Shown piece after piece: positions 33,006-42,913 of a DNA stretch of 64,000 nucleotides. The translations under genes were made by a program, and so were the position numbers. The stretch comes from an uncultured Bacteroides sp. GTDB taxonomy: Bacteria; Bacteroidota; Bacteroidia; Bacteroidales; Bacteroidaceae. The first letter of the stretch is position 1. Every line of letters begins with the position of its first letter. A model generated the notes under the pieces. That model did no database searches. It saw only the letters and a program-made list of their open reading frames with translations, and had not been told where the DNA came from. The stretch is taken from positions 11,677 to 75,676 of the forward strand of contig NZ_URFY01000019.1 in NCBI RefSeq assembly GCF_900547205.1, written 5' to 3'.

Positions 33006-33025
33006 ATTGTTTCGGATATGACAAA
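33006..33025 (+). repeat. 20-bp perfect direct repeat, left copy
   Basis: attgtttcggatatgacaaa. The identical sequence is at 34917-34936, so the AAA-ATPase gene and its promoter lie exactly between two copies (unit 1911 bp). The left copy contains the -33 TTTG (minus strand) of the AraC gene promoter. Confidence 0.85.
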
Positions 33026-33094
33026 CTATAAGAATTCATACACTAATAATTCCAGCCAAATTTAATGCGATGCAACAAAAAGAATAACCATTTG

Positions 33095-33126
33095 TTTGTT
33101 GAAGTAGTGGAAAGAGCGTATCTTTG
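33095..33126 (+). promoter_or_regulatory. Full Bacteroides promoter of the AAA-ATPase gene
   Basis: TTTG at 33095-33098, 20-bp spacer, TATCTTTG at 33119-33126, the complete -33/-7 consensus. The start codon is 40 bp downstream. Confidence 0.8.
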
Positions 33127-33166
33127 TCCGTACCGATAAAAAGTAAATTCATAAATAAACCGAATT

Positions 33167-34915
33167 ATGGAATACGTAACATCAGGGAGAAAATTATTGC
33201 CTTACGGCATGATGAACTTTGCAGACATTCGTCTCGATAATTATTATTATGTGGATAAGACTTCGTTTATCCCCTTAATAGAACAATCAGACCGATTCTT
33301 TTTCTTCATCCGTCCGCGCCGTTTTGGCAAAAGTCTGACGCTGAATATGCTTCAGCATTATTACGATGTGCGTACCCGCGACAAATTCGATGCCCTGTTT
33401 GGTGACCTTTATATTGGCAAGCATCCCACACAAGACCGCAACAGTTATCTGGTGTTGTATCTCAATTTCTCCGGTATTAATGGAGAGCTACATAACTATC
33501 GTGAAGGACTGGATTCGCATTGTAGAATCAGTTTTGAATACTTCTGTAATATTTATGCTGATTATCTGCCAAAAGGAATCATAGAAAAGTTGAACGAACA
33601 GCACGGAGCCGTCAATCAGTTTGATTTTCTCTATCATGAATGTGAACGTGCCGGGCAGCAAATGTACCTCTTCATTGACGAATACGACCATTTCACCAAT
33701 GCCATCCTCTCGGACGCCGAAAGTCTGCATCGGTATACTGAAGAGACACACAAAGAAGGTTACCTCCGGGCATTCTTCAACAAGGTGAAAGCCGGCACCT
33801 ACTCCAGCATCAAGCGTTGCTTCATCACAGGAGTAAGTCCCGTCACGGTGGACGACCTTACCAGTGGTTTCAATATAGGCACCAATTACTCCCTCACACC
33901 TGAATTCAATGACCTGATGGGATTCACTGAGGACGAAGTACGCGAAATGCTGACTTACTATTCCACGAAAGCTCCTTTTCATCACACGGTTGATGAACTG
34001 ATAGAACTTATGAAACCGTGGTATGACAACTACTGCTTTGCACAAGAGTGTTACGGTCAGCCTACACTCTACAATTCAAATATGGTGCTTTATTTTGTTA
34101 AGAACTACATTCTATACGGAAAAGCTCCGAGAAAAATGATTGAAAGCAACATTCGTATCGATTACGAAAAGTTACGTATGCTGATTCGCAAAGATAAAGA
34201 GTTTGCTCACGATGCCTCCATTATACAAACCTTGGTAAGTCAAGGCTATATCACCGGTGAGTTGAAAGAAGGCTTTCCGGCCGCCAATATTGTCGATTCC
34301 GACAATTTCGTCAGCCTGCTCTATTATTTCGGCATGCTTACCGTGAGCGGCACATTTGAAGGCAAGACCAAACTCACCATCCCGAACCAAGTGGTGCGTG
34401 AACAACTCTATACCTATCTGCTAAACACCTACAATGAAGCCGACCTGAGTTTCAGCAACCATGAAAAAGATGAGCTGGCCTCTGCTTTAGCTTACCGAGG
34501 TTCATGGCAATCTTATTTCGGTTACATCGCCGACTGTCTGAAACGCTATGCTTCTCAACGCGACAAGCAGAAAGGAGAATACTTTGTACATGGTTTCACG
34601 CTGGCCATGACGGCTCAGAACCGTTTCTACCGTCCTATTTCAGAGGCAGACACACAAGCCGGATATGCCGATATTTTCCTGTCTCCTATGTTGGAGATTT
34701 ACCCTGACATGGAGCACAGTTATATCATCGAACTTAAGTATGCCAAATATAAAGACTCCGAAAGCCGGGTAGAGGAATTGCGAACTGAAGGCATTGACCA
34801 AGCTAACAGGTATGCTGATACTGACAGGGTGAAAAATGCTATCGGCACTACGCAATTACACAAGATTGTAGTGGTATATAAAGGTATGGAAATGAGAGTT
34901 TGCGAGGAATGTTAG
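33167..34915 (+). CDS. AAA-ATPase with C-terminal PD-(D/E)XK nuclease-like domain
   Basis: 582 residues. The N-terminus (LLPYGMMNFADIRLDNYYYVDKT) and the P-loop variant FFIRPRRFGKSLTLNML are typical of the predicted AAA-ATPase (AAA_9) family. A Walker B-like LFIDEYDHF is at about residue 168. The linker holds KPWYDNYCF. The C-terminal domain has ADIFLSP and IIELKYAK, the Asp and ExK of PD-(D/E)XK nucleases. These proteins occur in many copies in Bacteroides and their role is unsettled; defence and DNA mobility are the main ideas. It has its own promoter and is flanked by a 20-bp direct repeat. The paralogue at 51825-53561 has the same architecture. Confidence 0.87.
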   Translation: MEYVTSGRKLLPYGMMNFADIRLDNYYYVDKTSFIPLIEQSDRFFFFIRPRRFGKSLTLNMLQHYYDVRTRDKFDALFGDLYIGKHPTQDRNSYLVLYLNFSGINGELHNYREGLDSHCRISFEYFCNIYADYLPKGIIEKLNEQHGAVNQFDFLYHECERAGQQMYLFIDEYDHFTNAILSDAESLHRYTEETHKEGYLRAFFNKVKAGTYSSIKRCFITGVSPVTVDDLTSGFNIGTNYSLTPEFNDLMGFTEDEVREMLTYYSTKAPFHHTVDELIELMKPWYDNYCFAQECYGQPTLYNSNMVLYFVKNYILYGKAPRKMIESNIRIDYEKLRMLIRKDKEFAHDASIIQTLVSQGYITGELKEGFPAANIVDSDNFVSLLYYFGMLTVSGTFEGKTKLTIPNQVVREQLYTYLLNTYNEADLSFSNHEKDELASALAYRGSWQSYFGYIADCLKRYASQRDKQKGEYFVHGFTLAMTAQNRFYRPISEADTQAGYADIFLSPMLEIYPDMEHSYIIELKYAKYKDSESRVEELRTEGIDQANRYADTDRVKNAIGTTQLHKIVVVYKGMEMRVCEEC

Positions 34916-34916
34916 T

Positions 34917-34936
34917 ATTGTTTCGGATATGACAAA
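34917..34936 (+). repeat. 20-bp perfect direct repeat, right copy
   Basis: Identical to 33006-33025; begins two bases after the AAA-ATPase stop codon. Confidence 0.85.
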
Positions 34937-35049
34937 AAGTGTGTGGAATTAGATAATACGAATACAAGAAAAAAGAGAGACCTTTGCACATCTTTTCAAT
35001 AGAGATTATTGATAGAGAAAAAGATAAGTGTATAATAAGGACGAAAGAT

Positions 35050-35721
35050 ATGGAAATGAAAGATGTTATCAAAAGGTATTTAGTATTTGTATTGGGATTG
35101 TATTTTTTGGCAGCTGGTATCGTGCTGATAGTTCGTTCAGCATTAGGAACTACTCCTATTTCGAGCATCAATTATGTGTTAAGTCTCAACAGCCCGCTTT
35201 CTTTGGGCACCTGCACTTTTATCATCAATATGCTGTTGATTCTGGGGCAATTCTGGCTTATCCGGAAAAACAGGAGTCGGCAGGATACGATAGAGATTCT
35301 GCTACAGATGCCATTCTCTTTCATCTTTTCTGCATTCATTGATTTTAATATGGCGATAACGAGCGATTTGCATCCTGCCAATTATGGAATGTCTATTGCA
35401 TTGCTGCTTACAGGATGCATGATACAGTCTATCGGCGTGGTGCTCGAACTCAAGCCGAAAGTCGCGATGATGAGTGCCGAGGCATTTGTGAAATATGCAT
35501 CCCGTCATTATAATAAAGAGTTCGGAAAGTTCAAAGTTTGTTTCGATATTACATTGGTTACTTTAGCTGTAATTCTGTCATTGATACTGACTCAAGGCAT
35601 CCAAGGTGTGCGCGAAGGTTCGCTTATCGCCGCAAGTATTACGGGATACATCGTCACCTTCCTTAATCAGAAGATAATGACAAGGAAGACACTGTATAGA
35701 TTATTGAGGGTATATCAATAA
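35050..35721 (+). CDS. YczE/YitT-type membrane protein (DUF6198-like)
   Basis: 223 residues from MEMKDVIKRYLVFVLGLYFL; a longer frame from 34984 adds 22 charged residues and is unlikely. Five to six membrane helices are visible (FVLGLYFLAAGIVLIVRSALG, LGTCTFIINMLLILGQFWLI, LQMPFSFIFSAFIDF, GMSIALLLTGCMIQSIGVVLEL, FDITLVTLAVILSLIL). The signature SALGTTPISSINYVLS and KVAMMSAEAFVKYAS match the YczE-like DUF6198 group. Function is unknown; a transport role is suspected. It converges with the DUF6493 gene, whose stop is 9 bp away. Confidence 0.75.
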   Translation: MEMKDVIKRYLVFVLGLYFLAAGIVLIVRSALGTTPISSINYVLSLNSPLSLGTCTFIINMLLILGQFWLIRKNRSRQDTIEILLQMPFSFIFSAFIDFNMAITSDLHPANYGMSIALLLTGCMIQSIGVVLELKPKVAMMSAEAFVKYASRHYNKEFGKFKVCFDITLVTLAVILSLILTQGIQGVREGSLIAASITGYIVTFLNQKIMTRKTLYRLLRVYQ

Positions 35722-35730
35722 TCTGTACTT

Positions 35731-38625
35731 TCAATACTTGATGCTTGCCACTACTCTCTTCAGGGTGGTTGTTTGTTTCCATGTGTCAAGTAGTTCCAGG
35801 ACGTGTTCATCATCTACTTTACTTCCATTGATAGACAACAGTTCGGCATATATTTCCAATAGTTTCTTCAATTCCTTCACCGGCTTTTCTGGAAGTTGGG
35901 CAAGCAGTGATGTGAGTAATGTCTCCAGTTCTCGATTGTGCAACGGGCTGACATTTATCATTTGTTGCTGTATCAGGTCTGTGAGCCTTTTCATTGGTCC
36001 CCATCCTGTGCGCTGATGCGATCCCAGTATTTCGCCTATCCGCCTACTGTTTATACAACCTTTACTTACACGGTCTATCCATATTTCAGCAGCATAAGAG
36101 CGGGAAGTTTTATCCGCTACGAGCATACAAGTAGCTTCCGTCAGGTATGAAATTTCATGCCAAGTATGCCTTAATTGATGGAGGGATTCTATAGTAGCTT
36201 GAGTCATCATCGTTTCTCTTACTTCGTTCAGCATCGGATTGTACATAGCTGTACGAATACATCCTGCCAATACAGGCTCCGGTGTATTGGGAGCCAACCA
36301 TATCCTGCGCAAGAGGTCGATTCGTTCTTCCTCATGATGCTCTTTTTGAAATATTAGCTCTACCAGCAATGGGTAGTTACTATATGTACTGTAGACAATT
36401 TTTTCGTTATACTTGCCTTTAAAGACGATTTTAACGTTCTCACCTTCCGTTAGTTCCAGGCTGAGCGTCGAGGATGTCCATTCTTTCACTTTACCGTCAT
36501 AGTCAGTGTACGATTCGTTTTCCAGATAAGTTTTCCATGCAAAGTTACCAGTCAGATACTCGCGCAGACCTTTATAGTAAGGGAAATCGTTGAATTCCGG
36601 ATAGACCGTTTCCGGGGATTTACATAATCCTGCCGTCATCCACCATGAGGGATGATTGAATGGAGGTTGAGGAGCAACCTCTTTCTCACCCAATAAGAAT
36701 TGCAGTAGTTTTTGGTACTCTCCTTCCAATTCTTGTAAGCTGTTTGGGATGTCCTGTGATGAATGTTCCAATGCCAAGCGTGACAGCGAAATTTGTATGT
36801 CTATATCGTCCGGTTCTACGTTTGCCTGCTGATATTGTTTCAGTCTTTGTATCAGTATCAGCGGGTCGATAAACATAGGAGTGTGTGTAGGTGCAGAGAG
36901 TAATGGAACGCGGTATCTGTTGTTCTCGAGCAGATCCAAAACACGGCAAAGCAACAGACGGTAGACTGGAAGGTCTACATTATACTTGCTGCTTTTGCGG
37001 ATAGTCAATTCCCGTAGATTACAATACCCCCACTTTCCCTTTTGAATATCATCTTTCTGCACCATCTTCTCATGTAAAGCACTCAGTTCCTTTGCTCCTT
37101 CAGGAAAACACCTGATCAACAGTTTCGCATAGTCAATAAGAAAAATCGCCATTGTTCTATCTGTTGCACCGTTGCGCGAACTACCGCCGGTTAATATTAA
37201 CTTGTAAGCACGTTGCATAACAGGTGCCCATTGGGAGATTTGCTGTGCTTTCATCTGAGGGTGCTGTTCTACTAAAGCACCCAGGAACTGGTCGATGTGC
37301 TGCAATTCGTTTGCATCAAATAGCTGACTGGCAAGAAAAATCAAATCTTCGACAGAAGTTATTTCCTGTATCCGGTTGTCTTCGCGGATAATGGGTTGCA
37401 AAGGTTCATAGGCAATGAAATCGGAGGTAGTGTCCGACTGTTTGCAGGAGATAGGCTGTGTCTTTTTAAGAGTGGAAACGTTATCTTCCATATAAGCATT
37501 CAATTCCTTTTTAGTAGCCGTCAGCATCGTTTCCGCATAAGTGGAAAGTGTCTCTTTCAGTGTTGCGGAACCCGTTTCTCCATACGTTTGAATCAGTTTC
37601 ACAATCTTGCTTTGAATGGATTCTTCCCGGCTCATCAACCCTTGCGCAGCAGCGCAACAGATGGCATCACGCTCTTCTTTTCTCTCCTTTGCCAACTTGT
37701 TGAGGATAGCAATTGTGTTCTGATGAATCGCTTTCACATCCGAAGCGAACAGAACAGAGGTCTGACTTAGAAACTCTTCTGTTTTGAATAGCGGATGGCT
37801 GCACAAACTTTTCAAAAGTCCCAATATGATGTTCACCGGACGACTGTAGAGAGAAGATAGGACAGCAAACATTTCGGGTTGCAATGCCAGTTGTTCTTCT
37901 ATGCTAGGTTCGAGCGTAGTGAACATGCCGGCAAACCAACTACTCAGATTTTTATTCAAATTGCGGTTGATGGCAAGCAGGGATTCTTTCAATACACGCG
38001 TACGGTCTAATTTACCAATCTCAATGAAATGCTGAAAAGTGTAATAAGGGTATCCTTTGGCCGGATTGGCGTGCCAGTTTAGACCGCAGTCATATTCAAA
38101 GAGATACCAAATGTGCTCTTTGAGTGTGATGTCCCGCTTTTGTAAAACGGGAGTAGTATGTATATAGTTGACCAGATAACGCGCTATTGTCTGTGGAGAA
38201 GGTGAAACGGTGAGAATGCCTCTTTCTATCCAGTCCATCAGTATCTCGTAGTCCAGATTGTAGAAGCCGCCGGTTTCCTTTCCTTCAGATTCTTTGAAGT
38301 ATGTATTCAGCCAAGTGGGAATATGCCATGTGGCTATCTTGTCCAATTGCAACGCGTCAACTCCCCATTCGTGTTTACAGAAATCCTTTAGCGGGAATAT
38401 CACAAGAGCGGATAGGCGGAGAATGCTATGTTGTTCCGACGTAGCACGCGTGCCGTAAGTTCTTTCTTCAAGCTGGACGAATTTATTGTAGTATCCTTCG
38501 AGCCGGTTCAGGCACGGGATGAGGCTCTTTCGTTCTTCCTGTGTCAGTTGTTGAAGGAAAGGGACGATCTCTTTGCCTTGCTCTTTTTCTACTATCTCGG
38601 TTAGACGCGTTTCCAGTTCAGTCAT
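35731..38625 (-). CDS. DUF6493-like large helical protein, copy B
   Basis: 964 residues, no signal or membrane helix. Nearly all-helical, HEAT/TPR-like sequence. It shares many blocks with the neighbour at 38641-41487: LKEHIWYLFEYDC, LDRTRVLKESLLAINRNLNKNLSSWFAGM, EPSIEEQLALQPEMFAVL, PPFNHPSWWMTAGLCKSP, RSYAAEIWIDRVSKG, and a C-terminal HNRELETLLTSLLAQLPEKPV. The HPSWWMTAGLCKSPE block looks like a family signature. It is the third gene of a unit beginning with the SWIM protein, 15 bp after copy A. Function unknown. Such helical scaffolds next to SWIM proteins recur in NTPase-based conflict systems, but no ATPase is encoded here. Confidence 0.75.
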   Translation of the reverse strand: MTELETRLTEIVEKEQGKEIVPFLQQLTQEERKSLIPCLNRLEGYYNKFVQLEERTYGTRATSEQHSILRLSALVIFPLKDFCKHEWGVDALQLDKIATWHIPTWLNTYFKESEGKETGGFYNLDYEILMDWIERGILTVSPSPQTIARYLVNYIHTTPVLQKRDITLKEHIWYLFEYDCGLNWHANPAKGYPYYTFQHFIEIGKLDRTRVLKESLLAINRNLNKNLSSWFAGMFTTLEPSIEEQLALQPEMFAVLSSLYSRPVNIILGLLKSLCSHPLFKTEEFLSQTSVLFASDVKAIHQNTIAILNKLAKERKEERDAICCAAAQGLMSREESIQSKIVKLIQTYGETGSATLKETLSTYAETMLTATKKELNAYMEDNVSTLKKTQPISCKQSDTTSDFIAYEPLQPIIREDNRIQEITSVEDLIFLASQLFDANELQHIDQFLGALVEQHPQMKAQQISQWAPVMQRAYKLILTGGSSRNGATDRTMAIFLIDYAKLLIRCFPEGAKELSALHEKMVQKDDIQKGKWGYCNLRELTIRKSSKYNVDLPVYRLLLCRVLDLLENNRYRVPLLSAPTHTPMFIDPLILIQRLKQYQQANVEPDDIDIQISLSRLALEHSSQDIPNSLQELEGEYQKLLQFLLGEKEVAPQPPFNHPSWWMTAGLCKSPETVYPEFNDFPYYKGLREYLTGNFAWKTYLENESYTDYDGKVKEWTSSTLSLELTEGENVKIVFKGKYNEKIVYSTYSNYPLLVELIFQKEHHEEERIDLLRRIWLAPNTPEPVLAGCIRTAMYNPMLNEVRETMMTQATIESLHQLRHTWHEISYLTEATCMLVADKTSRSYAAEIWIDRVSKGCINSRRIGEILGSHQRTGWGPMKRLTDLIQQQMINVSPLHNRELETLLTSLLAQLPEKPVKELKKLLEIYAELLSINGSKVDDEHVLELLDTWKQTTTLKRVVASIKY

Positions 38626-38640
38626 GGCTATTAATGGGGG

Positions 38641-41487
38641 TTAAATATTACTTAATGCAGTTGTTACTTTCTTCAAATTGGAGTTCTTTTTCCACACTTC
38701 AAGACGTTGACGGATTGTCTCGTCAATAACCCGGCTACCGTTGACATGGAGCAATTCCAGATAAAGTTCGAGCAGTTGCTTCTGTCCTGTGACGGGAGTG
38801 TCGGGCAATCCGCTAATCAGCACAGTGAGCAGTTCTTCCAATTGCCGGTTGTGGAAGGTACTTCGTTTATACATACTTTCGTATACTTCTGTTGTGAAGC
38901 GTTTCAACGGGGCGATGTTCATATTAATGATGCGTGCTAGGATTTCTCCCAACCGATGGTTATTTATTCTTCCTGCACGGATGCCCTCTACCCATAGTTC
39001 GGCGGCATACGAGCGGACTGTTTTATCGATAAATAGCAGCGAACCGGCTAATAAAAGCAAACTCATTTCTCGAAGGGGGCAATGAAAAGACAACAACATA
39101 CGCAGAGCGCAGGCGATGGTGCGTTTATTATCTTCCTGCGGAGTGTCAAAGTTCATGTAGCAGCAGATTATTTGCGCTACCAGCGGTTCCGGTCGGTTAG
39201 GAAAACAGCAGAACAGACGTTCCATATAGGTAGAATCGTCCATAACGTATCTGCTGTTGATAATCAGATGTTCCTGCCATAGTTGATGGCTGTTCTGTTC
39301 GAGATATACTTTCCATTTCTGGAAGTCGAGGTCAAGCAGGCAAGGTTCGTATTGATGCTCTCTTGGCTGTATTCCTTTCCAGTCGTAATCACCGGTCAGA
39401 TAATGATGTGGCAGAGTGTAGCAAGGGAAAGATTGAAAAGCTTCGAACTCTGTGTCCGGGGATTTCACAAGTCCGGCTGTCAGCCATGCAGAGGGATGAT
39501 TATATGGCGGTTGGGGTTGTATTTTCTCTTGCAGCAAGAACAAACAAAGGTTCAGATATTCATCTTTCAACAGCTGTCCGGCAAGGATAGCGGCTTCTTC
39601 TTTGTCTTCAGGTGCGCATCGGGCAATGGCTAACTGGAAATCCCACGAACAAGGATGGACTTTTGCTTCTTGGTAAGCGGCAAGTCGCTCCACCAATACG
39701 GTAGATTGCACGTATGCCGAGGCATGTGTCGGGGTAGAAAGCAACAGCAAGGAATCCCCTTCTTTTATTTTGCGAATCACTTCCAACCACAGTTGCTTGA
39801 TGGGTTCAAAACAGGTTGACTCGCTATAATTCGTTTTCCAGTCGGCAAGACGCAGGAAAGAACGTTCATCGTAACGACCTCTATTTGCATCCTTCTCTTT
39901 CAATACAGTAAATATCTTCTCCAGAAAATCGGAGAACGAAGGGCTGACAGGTGACCATATACGCGCATACTCAAGCAGGAAAGTGGCAAGAAGGCTATCG
40001 AGCAATTGCCAACTATTAACAACGATGTCGCAAGCTCGTTGGAATATAGGAGTCATCCGGCTGAAATCATCTTCATTGAGTTGAGGATGGAAAGTGATAA
40101 TAGAAGCAATCGTCGCGTCTATTTCTGCGGTTTCGTCCATGTCAAACAGGCGGCTGAGTTGAAACAGGAAGTCTTCTTTATTGCCAGGATAGAGGATACG
40201 ATTGTCTTCCCTGCAAATACGAACGACTTCTTGGGAGAGTTGTTCCTCGGAGATAGTTTCCTCTTGGACAAGCGATGTCACGAAAGAAGCAAGAAGTCCC
40301 TGAACGCTTTGAAACATTTCGGGTTGATAAGATTGAAGTGTTTCCACCATAAGGGGCGAAGAGCCGTCGCCATACTTTAAAATGAAGTCGGCAGTTTTCT
40401 TTTGCAGACTTTCATCTTTCCTCAGAAACAGTTGGCAAAGCGGGAGACAGCATGACTCTTTCATTTCGGGGTGATGCTTTGCAATTTGTTCGAAGATAGC
40501 GTAAATGATGGCCAGCGAATTCTTCGGGCAGGCAAAAAGAAGAGGTGTTGCCCGCTCTATGAATTCCTGATAGCGGAACCCTTCTTCGGTTGCCAACTTT
40601 TTTAGTTGATGCAGCATCACGTTGATTGGTTTCGTGTAGGGCGAAGTGAATACTTGCATCATTTCCTCTTGCAGAGAAAGAAGCTCTTCGATGGTGGGTT
40701 GCAGTTTCTCGAATAGGGCGGAGAACCAGCTTGCCATATCTTTCTTGAAGTCCCGGTGGAAAGTGGAAAGCGTGGCTTTCAGCAATCGTTTTCTGTCTAG
40801 ATGTCCGCTGAAAGAAAAACGATATAAGGCGGCGCTGATGCTTTCGTCCTGCGCGGTGAGCCCTTCTTTATAGGCACGTTGGGCAGAATCATCTATCCAA
40901 GCGACGCTCGATTCATGTTCGAAGATGGTCCAGATGTGTTCTTTCAGGGTGATTTCACGCTTCAAAAGCAGATTACTGTCATAAGAAACCTTTTCTTCGG
41001 ACTTGCTGCTTTTTATACGTATGCATCCTGCAATGGTATCGGCAATGCGACTGGGGGCAAGCTCTTTAAGATAACCCATATCCATAAGCTGCAAATGTTC
41101 TTCGTAGCTCAAATTGAATTTGTTCCAGCTTTTGTCATCGTTGATAAAATCTGTGAGCCAGATGGGGCAATAGAGTGGGAGTAGTTTGCATATCAAGTCG
41201 AAGTTTATATCGTATGCCAAATCCATTTCCCGCCTAGTGGCACATACGAATTGGACGGCTGCTAGGAAACGTGCCCTGTCACGGCTGCAAAACGTTTCAC
41301 TGCTGAAACCTTCAAACTTGCCTTTTATCCATTGCAAATTCCTTATCTTCGGGATTAATTTCCGCCGTTCCTTCATCGGAAGTTCCAACAATTTCTTGAT
41401 AAAAGGAATCAAGACCTTTTCTTCTTTCTCCGGAGTATCCACATAGGCTTTGGATAGCTTCTCCAATTCGTGTATCAGTTCTTCCAT
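38641..41487 (-). CDS. DUF6493-like large helical protein, copy A
   Basis: 948 residues from MEELIHELEKLSKAY; a longer start at 41523 adds a poor N-terminus and would increase the overlap with the SWIM gene from 13 to 49 bp. Same block order as copy B: LKEHIWTIFEHES, LDRKRLLKATLSTFHRDFKKDMASWFSAL, QPTIEELLSLQEEMMQVF, PPYNHPSAWLTAGLVKSP, RSYAAELWVEGIRAG and HNRQLEELLTVLISGLPDTPV. The two copies are clearly paralogous but well diverged, which fits a stable heteromer. The SWIM gene overlaps its start, so production is coupled. Confidence 0.75.
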   Translation of the reverse strand: MEELIHELEKLSKAYVDTPEKEEKVLIPFIKKLLELPMKERRKLIPKIRNLQWIKGKFEGFSSETFCSRDRARFLAAVQFVCATRREMDLAYDINFDLICKLLPLYCPIWLTDFINDDKSWNKFNLSYEEHLQLMDMGYLKELAPSRIADTIAGCIRIKSSKSEEKVSYDSNLLLKREITLKEHIWTIFEHESSVAWIDDSAQRAYKEGLTAQDESISAALYRFSFSGHLDRKRLLKATLSTFHRDFKKDMASWFSALFEKLQPTIEELLSLQEEMMQVFTSPYTKPINVMLHQLKKLATEEGFRYQEFIERATPLLFACPKNSLAIIYAIFEQIAKHHPEMKESCCLPLCQLFLRKDESLQKKTADFILKYGDGSSPLMVETLQSYQPEMFQSVQGLLASFVTSLVQEETISEEQLSQEVVRICREDNRILYPGNKEDFLFQLSRLFDMDETAEIDATIASIITFHPQLNEDDFSRMTPIFQRACDIVVNSWQLLDSLLATFLLEYARIWSPVSPSFSDFLEKIFTVLKEKDANRGRYDERSFLRLADWKTNYSESTCFEPIKQLWLEVIRKIKEGDSLLLLSTPTHASAYVQSTVLVERLAAYQEAKVHPCSWDFQLAIARCAPEDKEEAAILAGQLLKDEYLNLCLFLLQEKIQPQPPYNHPSAWLTAGLVKSPDTEFEAFQSFPCYTLPHHYLTGDYDWKGIQPREHQYEPCLLDLDFQKWKVYLEQNSHQLWQEHLIINSRYVMDDSTYMERLFCCFPNRPEPLVAQIICCYMNFDTPQEDNKRTIACALRMLLSFHCPLREMSLLLLAGSLLFIDKTVRSYAAELWVEGIRAGRINNHRLGEILARIINMNIAPLKRFTTEVYESMYKRSTFHNRQLEELLTVLISGLPDTPVTGQKQLLELYLELLHVNGSRVIDETIRQRLEVWKKNSNLKKVTTALSNI

Positions 41488-42830
41488 TGTACGCGTTTTT
41501 TTACAGCTAATATATGTTTGCATGCTCCCCGTTCTCCCTGATTACTACTGAACCAGGTGCAGGTGCAACGTTCTTTTCCACTTTCTCTGTCCAGAATGAC
41601 TGTATGCCTTACTCCACCGCTTCCTTCCACGCGGGCCTCCGTCCGGTTGTCGTCATTGGACACAATCTCAACTTTCTCTTCTTCAAGAAGCTTCTCCGCA
41701 GCCATCATCCGTGGATTGAGACTCAGGATACGTTCGGTCTTGAAAGGCAAGCGCCGATAGAAAAAACTGTTTTCATCCAAATCGAACCCCAATAATCCCA
41801 TTGCTGCCAATCGTGCGGAAAGAGAATCCACCTTATCAAGATGAATATGCTCTTCAATGGCAAAAAGAGTGGGGTTGAACTGCTGATTGGCATAGCTGTA
41901 TTTATCCATTGCTTCTATCCATCTCTCCGGCACATCTTCGAGCAAGGCATCCAGTGCCGCACCTTCTCCGGAGAACCCCCGCCAACATTCCCGTGACAGA
42001 GAAAGACTGAAACGAACCGGACCGAAATAGAGTTGCCAGGTGGTGGATTGCATGGCAGGATGTGCAAAGACTCTCAGTTCGTCGGCAAACGGCAGCAGAG
42101 GTTCGAGCAAACGCAGGCGGTGCAGTCCTCCAATGCAAACGGCATTCAAGCTTTTCACCGGTGAGAAGGCGGGCTTCTGACCGCGCATCACCAGATAATA
42201 ATCACATTTCACGGCTCCTTTCGGGAGTGTCTGGAAGAGTTGTAAGGTCTGAATCCGATTGAAGGAATAGACCCGTTCGGCAGCGGATTGATAAATCTGT
42301 ACCGTGGTCAGTCCTTTTATCCATTTGACGGGTAACGGTACTTTGCGTTCTACCACTTTCTCTCCTTTATTATAGAGTCCCACTTCTTTCGGCCCAACGG
42401 ACATCACCACTTTTTCTTGCTTGCCTATGCTACCTAAAGCGGAAATCATGGCAGGATTGAAATCGACATTCGTTGTTCCGTTCTCCGGAAATTCCCCGTC
42501 GTGTCCGTCGGGGAGTACATCGACTCTGGCATATACGCCTGCACAGTTAGAGAATCCTTCGAATCGCAAACGTTCATTTCCTGCCGTCACAATCGGGTCT
42601 TTCAGCAAGGAAAGCTGGGCGGGAGTCAGATTAAAACTGGATTGCACCACATTGGATAATGCGATGAGACAGCGTGCTGTCATGTAAGGTTGTGTCAGTC
42701 TGCCCCAGAAGAAACAAGGGGCTTCTTTCTTTTCTATTTCGCAGTATTTGGCGAGAAACAGCTCATCTCGCCCTGCGAAACGTTGCAGAGCGGAAGGAAC
42801 TGCATATTGATAAGATATGGTGTCAGTCAT
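41475..42830 (-). CDS. SWIM zinc-finger protein
   Basis: 451 residues. The SWIM motif CxC...CxH is near the C-terminus: CTCTWFSSNQGERGACKH (residues about 425-442), preceded by HTVILDRESGKERC. SWIM domains bind DNA or protein through one zinc. The N-terminal 380 residues hold no domain I can name, with blocks such as RCLIALSNVVQSSFNL, VVMSVGPKEVGLYNKG and TERILSLNPRMMAAEKLLE. It is the first gene of the unit with the DUF6493 paralogues. A -7 element TATATTTG lies at 42862-42869. The SWIM gene's 3' end overlaps the next gene's start by 13 bp. Confidence 0.85.
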   Translation of the reverse strand: MTDTISYQYAVPSALQRFAGRDELFLAKYCEIEKKEAPCFFWGRLTQPYMTARCLIALSNVVQSSFNLTPAQLSLLKDPIVTAGNERLRFEGFSNCAGVYARVDVLPDGHDGEFPENGTTNVDFNPAMISALGSIGKQEKVVMSVGPKEVGLYNKGEKVVERKVPLPVKWIKGLTTVQIYQSAAERVYSFNRIQTLQLFQTLPKGAVKCDYYLVMRGQKPAFSPVKSLNAVCIGGLHRLRLLEPLLPFADELRVFAHPAMQSTTWQLYFGPVRFSLSLSRECWRGFSGEGAALDALLEDVPERWIEAMDKYSYANQQFNPTLFAIEEHIHLDKVDSLSARLAAMGLLGFDLDENSFFYRRLPFKTERILSLNPRMMAAEKLLEEEKVEIVSNDDNRTEARVEGSGGVRHTVILDRESGKERCTCTWFSSNQGERGACKHILAVKKRVQWKN

Positions 42831-42861
42831 AGATAAATATATGCTTGTTGAATTTACTCTC

Positions 42862-42869
42862 CAAATATA
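42862..42869 (-). promoter_or_regulatory. -7 element of the SWIM/DUF6493 unit
   Basis: TATATTTG on the minus strand, 31 bp upstream of the start codon. No -33 TTTG is seen. Confidence 0.5.
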
Positions 42870-42913
42870 GATATTTATTTTCTATGACCAACAGAATTCT
42901 GCTACTTAAGTGC

